From the NCBI GenBank assembly GCA_035610835.1, contig CM069445.1, positions 35,788,656 to 35,852,655 of the forward strand: a stretch of DNA of 64,000 bases, written 5' to 3'. Positions within the stretch are counted from its first letter, which is position 1, and each line of letters starts with the position of its first letter. The notes under the pieces are model-generated. The model had not been told where the DNA came from. It did not search any database and saw only the letters and a program-made list of their open reading frames with translations. Shown here one piece after another: positions 61,701-64,000 of this stretch. This DNA comes from Ophiura sarsii (taxonomy: Eukaryota > Echinodermata > Ophiuroidea > Amphilepidida > Ophiuridae). The position numbers and the translations under genes are program-made.

Positions 61701-62867
61701 TTGCGTGGTGCACTCTATTGTGAGCTGTACTGTAGTTTTCATAATTTGGGCGCCTACGAACCAACATTTGCAACAAGTAAAAGTTTACAGTTGAGCTGGC
61801 TAGAGGCTTCAGCGTACTTATAAGATTTCATAATTTGGGCGCCTACTAACGAGTGTAGGCAACAAGTAAAGGTTTACAGTCGAACTGGCCGGCCATTCTC
61901 AGTTTTCATAATTTGGGTGCCTACGAACGAGTGTAGGCAACAAGTTAAACATTACAGTTGAGTTGGCCAAAGGCATCAACGTACTTAGTTTTCATAATTG
62001 CCGTAGCTTAGGTGGTCTTGTGATAATCAGGAGTATTGGTCAAAAAATGAGTACCCATGTACATATAATGTGTGAACTAGACCGGCCCCTATCGCACAGT
62101 ACTATCCGGGTGCGGGTACAGATTTGCAAGGCGTATGAGGAGTGCTTTTTTGCAGGGTTCCTGCAACTTTGGTCTCTCAACGTCCGAGTTCTGTGGTGAA
62201 ACTCCATTGCGCAGGACCAAGCGCTGTAATAGTCAACCATGCTAGTCTTGGCCCAAGGCCTAAAACATGTGCTGCTTCAGATTTCATACTGCAGGTCTTG
62301 GTCCAAGAGACCTTGTTCAACATAGCGCTCCTCATATGCCTGGCAAATCTAAACCTGGATAATCGGTACAGTACAGAATTAAGAAGACTAAAAGGACAAA
62401 TGGCAATGAACTAGATGTCACGAAATTAGAGCAGGCCTGTTGTAGTCATTTTTTTTCAAGTTGACTTTTCAGATTATATTTGAAGGCTTGATCGATTACT
62501 GAACACACAAAATTTGTATTAGGTAATAAAAAAGCTGCATACATTCACTACCTGAAGGTATGTTAAATGCAGGATAGTCCTCGGTTAGATGTATATACAC
62601 AATAAATTTGCTTTGGTGGATAGTTGGGATAGTGTAGAGTGAATTACAGCCTTTTAATGTATTTATAGTGTACCAATTTTAAGAATTTCAATTCAACAAG
62701 TACATTGTAGCAGACTGTTCTATACCAATAAGAAAGTAAGAAACCAGTTAAAATCACAAATTATACTCACCAATTGATTCACTAATGAATCGAATTTCAA
62801 ACCCCATTGGAGGATCCACACCTGCGTTACAAAATGACTCAGCAACTTTGTTTGGAGGAGTCCGTTT
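25469..62867 (-). CDS. SET / PAH / zinc-finger / tyrosine-recombinase-like / SANT multidomain gene (5' incomplete)
   Basis: Fifteen coding exons were placed by splice signals and frame. Domain order: KMT5A-like SET (60713-56868), acidic linker, basic nuclear-localisation-like patch (49141-49101), Sin3-type PAH (43796-43611), a Cys/His finger-like exon (40097-39984), a large exon with acidic repeats, two finger motifs and a helical region (37705-35377), recombinase core (end of that exon through 28722), acidic linker, and a SANT-like end with stop at 25469. Known family facts: SET domains of this type methylate lysines, PAH domains bind repressor or activator helices, and tyrosine recombinases cut and join DNA through a Tyr. 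Inference: a nuclear chromatin-associated protein of about 1400 or more residues, derived in part from a mobile recombinase. Every junction is phase-compatible except 43611 to 40097, where an exon is missing from my model or two genes meet. The first exon is not identified. Confidence 0.7.
26130..26790. repeat. Diverged tandem/dispersed repeat in intron (~165-bp unit)
   Basis: CATAGTCCAAGAC-like, TTTGTAATTTGATGTTGTTT and AAGGTCACTGTGAAC-like phrases recur with spacing near 165 bp. Related pieces lie at 34164-34235 and 47600-47770. Confidence 0.55.
27280..27456 (-). CDS. SET/recombinase gene: acidic linker exon
   Basis: The acceptor is gtaatttcag and the donor is GAT|gtaagt. It encodes ELIQDSVGSSSIDENQDQEQ and a very acidic end (DEDEDYVPDEDYGPDEMEND). 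Phase 1 in and out, matching both neighbours. Confidence 0.82.
27685..27817. mobile_element. Short hAT-like MITE in intron
   Basis: It starts CAGGTCTCGAATTTC and ends GAAATTCGAGCCCTG, near-perfect inverted complements with CAGG ends. Confidence 0.65.
28722..28917 (-). CDS. SET/recombinase gene: recombinase core, LGH and catalytic tyrosine exon
   Basis: The acceptor is catttacag and the donor is GAG|gtaagg. It encodes GLNVSPQEQQWIVDHLGHNL followed by DVHLIHYRATSDVIERTDIA, then LLMLDHNKMSKYKGRRIADI. L-G-H then Tyr ten residues later is the third box plus nucleophile of tyrosine recombinases. The tail after the Tyr matches an uncharacterised animal family I know with the same core. Phase 0 in, phase 1 out. 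Confidence 0.9.
29836..29954 (-). CDS. SET/recombinase gene: recombinase core, box II exon
   Basis: The acceptor is actttttaag and the donor is CAA|gtaagt. It encodes GGFAFQQMAEEAGLKHPERV and RATNCRKFMATMIQ. The latter fits the H-x-x-R...A-T box II, with Thr in place of the usual His and the Arg kept. Phase 1 in, phase 0 out. Confidence 0.85.
31338..31464 (-). CDS. SET/recombinase gene: recombinase core, Lys beta-strand exon
   Basis: The acceptor is tgtatttag and the donor is ACA|gtaagt. It encodes GNKYLPLLVTEPVRPILEYL and, near its end, CDNKYLFAND. In tyrosine recombinases the strand after box I carries a catalytic Lys followed by V/L-P-L, and an N-x-x-L/V-F segment precedes box II. Phase 0 in, phase 1 out. 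Confidence 0.85.
31595..31973. mobile_element. 379-bp foldback element with poly-G/poly-C ends and 8-bp duplication
   Basis: It begins CCCGGG with a long G-run and ends with a long C-run and CCCGGG. Just inside, GTGTGCCGCCC and GGGCGGCACA pair. TAATTGGG occurs directly on both sides (31587-31594, 31974-31981). The interior holds repeats of CTTGAGAACTGA / TCTTAAGAACT. An 8-bp duplication fits hAT-type transposition. Confidence 0.88.
31974..34333 (-). other. Intron of the SET/recombinase gene
   Basis: AT-rich, with no exon that I can support. Frames at 32428-32786 and 32958-33149 lack protein features. Confidence 0.55.
34334..34460 (-). CDS. SET/recombinase gene: exon after box I; ends at a GC donor
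   Basis: The acceptor is attaaatacag. It encodes LTDYHERRTGIDDVADEALG and EDVTEYERHLLMRQDVITIR, ending AK. The frame continues correctly into the 31464 exon only if the intron starts with gc (AAG|gcaagt), a strong match to the known GC-AG intron class. Phase 2 in, phase 0 out. Confidence 0.8.
35377..37705 (-). CDS. SET/recombinase gene: large exon with acidic repeats, two zinc-finger motifs and recombinase N-terminal region with box I arginine
   Basis: The acceptor is atattttag before 37705 and the donor is AC|gtaagt after 35377. Counting from the Met at 37700: residues 1-370 are about a dozen imperfect copies of an acidic motif like NTGAVSEDDGSEKESSKEND; CPFC at 410 with His at 422 and 429 and CPIC at 495 with His 509 and Cys 514 form two finger-like motifs; 540-775 is helical and resembles the N-terminal recombinase-like region of an uncharacterised animal family. 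It includes LKLTVLLKKMCMM, FLELMELEW and, at the end, GYNRRRPGDVQALT, the R-x-x-(E/D)-x-x-x-L box I of tyrosine recombinases. The Met at 37700 could be an alternative start if this is a separate gene. Confidence 0.9.
38341..39245. repeat. Minisatellite array 3 (~90-bp units, about ten copies) in intron
   Basis: Units carry GTATGACACAGTGGGGTTAA, CCCACACTGTAAATGAGTGT, ATGATGCTGTCAGTTTTAT and CTTGCAAACTAACTTTTAAA. The array starts with degenerate copies and ends abruptly. Confidence 0.95.
39984..40097 (-). CDS. SET/recombinase gene: Cys/His finger-like exon
   Basis: The acceptor is tattattacag and the donor is ATG|gtaagt. It encodes IYPCSVCGTRFE, then ECERNHLEMLKNYKRKKGY: a C-x2-C-G-x-x-F start with later Cys and His, like a degenerate zinc finger. 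It needs one base from the exon before it, whereas the PAH exon leaves none, so an exon of length 3n+1 is probably missing between them. It joins the 37705 exon in frame. Confidence 0.72.
41555..42919. mobile_element. 1.37-kb TIR element with TA duplication, in intron
   Basis: The left end TAGTAGATTGAAGCCACCTC and the right-end complement of TAGTAGATTTAAGCCACCTC pair with one mismatch. TA flanks each end (41553-41554, 42920-42921), as in Tc1/mariner-type elements. No transposase frame is recognisable. A foldback element lies inside it. Confidence 0.82.
42370..42555. mobile_element. Foldback element nested in the 1.37-kb TIR element
   Basis: The arms CAAATATAAACTGCTC and GAGCAGTTTATATTTG, ATGGTAAACACTATTCCC and its counterpart, and TTGAGACCATGGGCTATTTT and its complement pair across about 90 bp each, with a short loop near GAGACCAAAGGTC. 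Confidence 0.88.
43135..43205. repeat. LINE-tail fragment with (ATT)n end
   Basis: GCGCAATATAAATGTACATT followed by an ATT run, with GCGCCATGAGCGCC upstream, matches the tail of the CR1/L2-like LINE at 11620-11700. Confidence 0.6.
43611..43796 (-). CDS. SET/recombinase gene: PAH (Sin3-type) domain exon
   Basis: The acceptor is tcacaaatag and the donor is TTG|gtaagt. It encodes KRFQHQPEIYAQFLAIL, then TEVQLLEHVSMLF, then NQDLINEFRHCLPD. This is the standard PAH pattern of R-F, P-E-I-Y-x-x-F-L-x-I-L, V-x-x-L-F and D-L-I-x-E-F-x-x-x-L-P. PAH domains of SIN3 bind short amphipathic helices of transcription factors. It leaves at phase 0. Confidence 0.88.
44145..45224. mobile_element. 1.08-kb TIR element with TA duplication, in intron
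   Basis: AGGCTGGTGTGAAGGGA at the left and TCCCTTCACACCAGCCT at the right are inverted complements. TA flanks both sides. The interior is AT-rich without a transposase frame. Confidence 0.85.
46954..47211. mobile_element. TIR element carrying a tRNA-like segment
   Basis: The ends AACCCTAACTGAACC and GGTTCAGTTAGGGTT are inverted complements. Between them on the minus strand lies a tRNA-like sequence (about 47081-47003) with TGGCGAAGTGG (A-box-like) and GGTTCGAGCCC (B-box). Confidence 0.75.
47003..47081 (-). repeat. tRNA-like sequence inside a TIR element
   Basis: Good A- and B-box matches (TGGCGAAGTGG; GGTTCGAGCCC) with GC-rich arms. The acceptor stem does not pair cleanly and a transposon surrounds it, so it is more likely tRNA-derived than a working gene. 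Confidence 0.45.
47351..47437 (-). CDS. SET/recombinase gene: exon before the PAH domain
   Basis: The acceptor is tcttttgcag and the donor is CAG|gtcagt. It encodes PCTTGQHTGVQPTGTRQFNR followed by AINFVSEVQ. The end reads directly into the PAH domain: A-I-x-F-V/L-x-x-V is the usual first helix of a PAH domain. Confidence 0.75.
48303..48655. mobile_element. 353-bp MITE with TTAA duplication, copy 2
   Basis: Same family as 20613-20957 but inverted. Both ends are AGGTGTATGGTATGATC-type inverted repeats, and TTAA lies at 48299-48302 and 48656-48659. Confidence 0.92.
49101..49141 (-). CDS. SET/recombinase gene: 41-nt exon encoding a nuclear-localisation-like patch
   Basis: The acceptor is caaccaacag and the donor is CAG|gtgaga. 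It encodes EPPKKKKRVCTQQQ with the first codon split; the PKKKKRV core resembles classical monopartite nuclear localisation signals. Phase 1 in, phase 0 out, consistent with both neighbours. Confidence 0.6.
49600..49768. mobile_element. hAT-like MITE remnant
   Basis: CAGGCCTGTGAATGGGCTTT at the left and AACTTTCACACCC at the right, like the element at 22350-22462, with AAAGTCTGAA repeats inside. Confidence 0.6.
50097..50727. repeat. Minisatellite array 4, left part (78-bp units)
   Basis: Units of TCCTACAATAAACCCCACTG, TGTCACATACACTCAATCTA, CAATATGGGTTCCAATGTAA and ATCAACTACTAGTATAA. The part at 50168-50480 is foreign to the array; it starts AAAGGTACATATTATGATC, like a diverged end of the TTAA MITE family. 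Confidence 0.85.
50728..52298 (-). mobile_element. 5'-truncated RTE-like LINE inserted in minisatellite array 4
   Basis: Minus-strand frames 52328-51885 and 51791-50739 encode reverse transcriptase: PTLEEVQIAIKGMKINKAAG, MTNYRGITLMS, NQAGFRSGRSCSQQIHIL, then after one frame break GVLQGDVPAPFLF, LNDLDFADDIALL (F-A-D-D catalytic box), NCNPQPPLEVYG, RQLRFLGHILRRPE and a SYTSYIQKLLGDTDS tail. The endonuclease half is missing. The 3' end is a TGATGATGATGATGATTG run, as in RTE-type LINEs. ATCTACAAT flanks both ends (50719-50727, 52299-52307) and is array sequence, so the target duplication is visible. Confidence 0.9.
52299..55813. repeat. Minisatellite array 4, main part (78-bp units, over 40 copies) in intron
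   Basis: Continuation of the 78-bp unit with higher-order duplications: the block with TTCCAATATGAATCAACTAA and CTAAAATAAACCTCACTG recurs at 53240 and 53550, and a multi-unit block with AATAAGACTATAACTCCTAC recurs at 52560, 52790 and 54490. Since 78 is a multiple of three, long frames stay open on both strands; they are not genes. Confidence 0.96.
54812..55011. mobile_element. 200-bp TIR element inside minisatellite array 4
   Basis: TACTCTGTTCCACTTGAAGT and its right-end counterpart ACTTCAGTTGGAACAGAGTA are inverted complements, followed inside by GCAGGTGATGTCAGTGCGTA and its counterpart. Related copies: 10686-10782, 23373-23578 and a fragment at 49985-50097. Confidence 0.88.
55814..56302 (-). 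other. Intron segment of the SET/recombinase gene
   Basis: Non-repetitive AT-rich DNA. A palindrome with CCTAGGTGATTTCAAAACCA and its counterpart GGTTTTGAAATCACAGCGGG lies at 56187-56265. Confidence 0.5.
56303..56396 (-). CDS. SET/recombinase gene: acidic linker exon
   Basis: The acceptor is tatgccag and the donor is AAAG|gttgtg, which is weak. It encodes a charged linker (DGTEEEKKEDNEVRVTTNDY and on). Its 94 nt convert phase 0 to phase 1, exactly what the next small exon needs. That agreement is the main support. Confidence 0.55.
56868..57057 (-). CDS. SET/recombinase gene: SET domain, C-terminal half
   Basis: The acceptor is tttctttag and the donor is CAG|gtaaga. It encodes IDATDESSCLARFMNDD (the cofactor-binding R-x-x-N-H region, with H replaced by D), a PHVCFFALRDIAIGEELRYD strand-helix block and YSEHALPW. 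It matches KMT5A-like SET domains, including the final PW. The Tyr residues of R-Y-D-Y are kept. Confidence 0.92.
57058..58879 (-). other. Intron of the SET/recombinase gene (between the two SET exons)
   Basis: No exon supported. Around 57985-58105 a GCGATGCTTGGCTTGCGGTA-like phrase occurs twice as a direct repeat. Confidence 0.5.
58880..60485. mobile_element. 1.6-kb TIR element made of ~200-240 bp internal tandem repeats
   Basis: The left end has GTGTAGCGGT, CCCCTCCCC and GTAGAACAAAACACAAC. The right end has GTTGTGTTTTGTTCTAC, GGGGAGGGG and ACCGCTACAC in inverted order. TA flanks it (58878-58879, 60486-60487). Six or seven diverged internal units repeat AGAACAAAACACAACCAC-, GAAAGATAATTATATGG-, AAAATTGGTGGCAGGGGT- and ATGAAAAATAC-like phrases. 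No coding frame is present. Confidence 0.85.
60560..60713 (-). CDS. SET/recombinase gene: SET domain, N-terminal half
   Basis: The acceptor is catttgtag and the donor is TAA|gtaagc. It encodes GKGLYVTQKFSLSEFILEYR followed by GEISSV, the SET-N block (G-x-G-V/L-x and E-Y-x-G-E). A run of eight Asp then interrupts the domain before the TYVLEYNHDGKQY strand. Phase 1 in, phase 2 out. Confidence 0.88.
60914..61092. mobile_element. hAT-like MITE
   Basis: The ends CAGGGGTGTGAG and CTCACACCCCTG are perfect inverted complements. TAATAG occurs on both sides. The interior has AAGAGGAAA-type repeats. Confidence 0.75.
61619..61710. repeat. Short internal repeats
   Basis: GTCAATGCGATGTCATTGCG and GTCAATGGACTATCA-type phrases recur within about 90 bp. 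Confidence 0.6.
61736..62000. repeat. Tandem repeat, ~80-90-bp unit, three to four copies
   Basis: TTTTCATAATTTGGGCGCCT, ACGAACGAGTGTAGGCAACA and AGTAAAGGTTTACAGTCGA recur from 61736, 61827 and 61902, with a partial copy at 61990. Confidence 0.8.
62771..62867 (-). CDS. SET/recombinase gene: exon at the N-terminal edge of the SET domain
   Basis: The acceptor is ttgcttttcag and the donor is TTG|gtgagt. It encodes KRTPPNKVAESFCNAGVDPP and ends FISESIG, the stretch that in KMT5A-like proteins precedes the G-K-G start of SET. It leaves at phase 1, matching the next exon. The frame also stays open upstream through the acceptor, so a longer first exon cannot be excluded; no convincing start codon is seen. 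Confidence 0.65.
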
Positions 62868-64000
62868 CTGAAAAGCAAAATATAACGACTGATAATTAGT
62901 ATTTGTTAACAATTTACAGGTGTATGACATTTCAGATTGCTTTTTGGGGACTAGCTGAGGATTTGTTGTGGATGATCTCCTGAGCAATTTGACACAAAAT
63001 CATTACAAAATATAAAAAGGTGCCTGCAGAAAAATGATTGAGTGTTTTCAGAGTAGTTTTCAGATCAGGAAAAATCTAAAGCATCAAACTTTGATGAAAA
63101 TGGTGATTTTATATGATGTACCAAAGAAGTATGTTAAAAAACAGGGTGTTGCACATAGTTTTCATACATCATGTATGGATTCATCTGAAGAAGAAATAAG
63201 TATCAAAAACAATACTTCCAGTGAACCAGGAATTATTTTTGGGACCGTTTTTTGTGCAGTACCGGTACTGCACCATTCTGATTCACGGAAGTGCCTGCCG
63301 TGTGCGTCTTGAGTATCTGCGAGGTGGTAATCTTAATGTTATTATGCATTCCCGCTTGCGGAAACATGCAGGGATGCTACATTCCGCATGCATTGTATTC
63401 CCGCTCACGTGAATGTAGAATTATTCGAGAGTTTGCGCAACCAAACGGGAACGCCCTGCTTAAACTATTCAAAATCGAGTTGCAGAAGACTGATTTTGAA
63501 TAATTTAGCGGGGCGTAAGAGCTTCCTGTTTGGTTCCGCAAACTCTCAAAATTTGTTGCACTTCCACCTCGTGTAAAAATCTCATAAACACTGAATTTGT
63601 ACCATTTTTGTACCAGTTTTTTTCATGTATAGCCCTAAGGATTCCACGAGGCTGGAATGTGGAGGGAATTGTGCAGTCCAAGATGATGCTGCTGCTGGTG
63701 AAATCTTTTACAGCAAAGATTCAAAACAAATGAGGCATGGAATAGCGGAGACGACTAAGCTGGTGATGATGATGATCTGAGAGCATCATTTTTCTTAGGA
63801 TGACTAGAAACTCAGGCTGACAAAATCATATTTTGTGACAAGGTTGTCTGGCGGACCACCTGCTTTTTCTCTTATTTCGAACCGTGGCTCAAGTTGAAGA
63901 ACTTGCCATGGACATGGTTATAATAAAGGTGGGTGGTCCGATGTTTTCATACGAGCATTTCTTTATGGAAGCATATCTTCAAATACCTCTGATTACAAAC
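62868..64000. other. Right edge of the window: upstream part of the SET/recombinase gene, no exon supported
   Basis: The first exon(s) and promoter of the minus-strand gene should lie here or beyond, but I could not place them. A hairpin element lies at 63427-63547. A plus-strand frame runs open to the window end from about 63870 but has no recognisable features. Confidence 0.4.
63427..63547. repeat. 121-bp hairpin element
   Basis: GAGAGTTTGCGCAACCAAAC and ATTCAAAATC on the left pair with GATTTTGAAT and GTTTGGTTCCGCAAACTCTC on the right, with small mismatches. It is probably a tiny MITE. Confidence 0.7.

Noticed and set aside
63870..64000. Plus-strand frame open to the window end
   Set aside because: Only about 43 codons, no recognisable motif and no splice evidence; too little to call a gene.

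Overview
This is a window of animal nuclear DNA. It has spliced genes, long AT-rich introns, dense DNA-transposon remnants, LINE fragments, large minisatellites and one 100-base assembly gap. The mitochondrial ATP synthase gamma gene and the SET/recombinase gene architecture fit an invertebrate, and the repeat style suggests a marine deuterostome such as an echinoderm or hemichordate. That last step is inference. No species can be named from what is visible.

The left end (262-4927, + strand) holds the last five coding exons of the ATP synthase F1 gamma subunit gene (ATP5F1C); its 5' exons lie outside the window. From 4928 to about 25.4 kb I see no host gene. That stretch holds inverted-repeat elements (MITEs), two decayed non-LTR retrotransposons lying tail to tail (10.8-12.3 kb), microsatellites, a degenerate tandem array with the sequence gap (15.1-17.3 kb) and two related minisatellite arrays (7.8-10.5 and 17.5-19.6 kb).

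Most of the rest (25469-62867, - strand) appears to be one large gene, rebuilt by hand from 15 coding exons. In order it encodes a KMT5A-like SET methyltransferase domain, a nuclear-localisation-like basic patch, a Sin3-type PAH domain, a cysteine/histidine zinc-finger-like exon, a very acidic repeated region, two more zinc-finger-like motifs, a helical N-terminal recombinase-like region, a complete-looking tyrosine-recombinase catalytic core (Arg, Lys-strand, Arg, His and Tyr elements spread over five exons), an acidic linker and a Myb/SANT-like C-terminus. Intron phases agree at every junction except one (PAH exon to zinc-finger exon), where an exon is probably missed or two genes abut. The 5' end is not seen. 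This gene is the most interesting item: a chromatin-writer domain and a Sin3-type interaction domain apparently fused to a DNA-recombinase core.

The introns of this gene are full of mobile DNA. They hold a large array of 78-bp repeats (50.1-55.8 kb) interrupted by a 5'-truncated RTE-like LINE with a target duplication, several TIR elements with TA, TTAA or 8-bp duplications, and a 1.6-kb TIR element built of internal tandem repeats. Four minisatellite regions far apart in the window share the same 13-base core (TGACACAGTGGGG). Most apparent open frames over the repeats are by-products of repeat periodicity.
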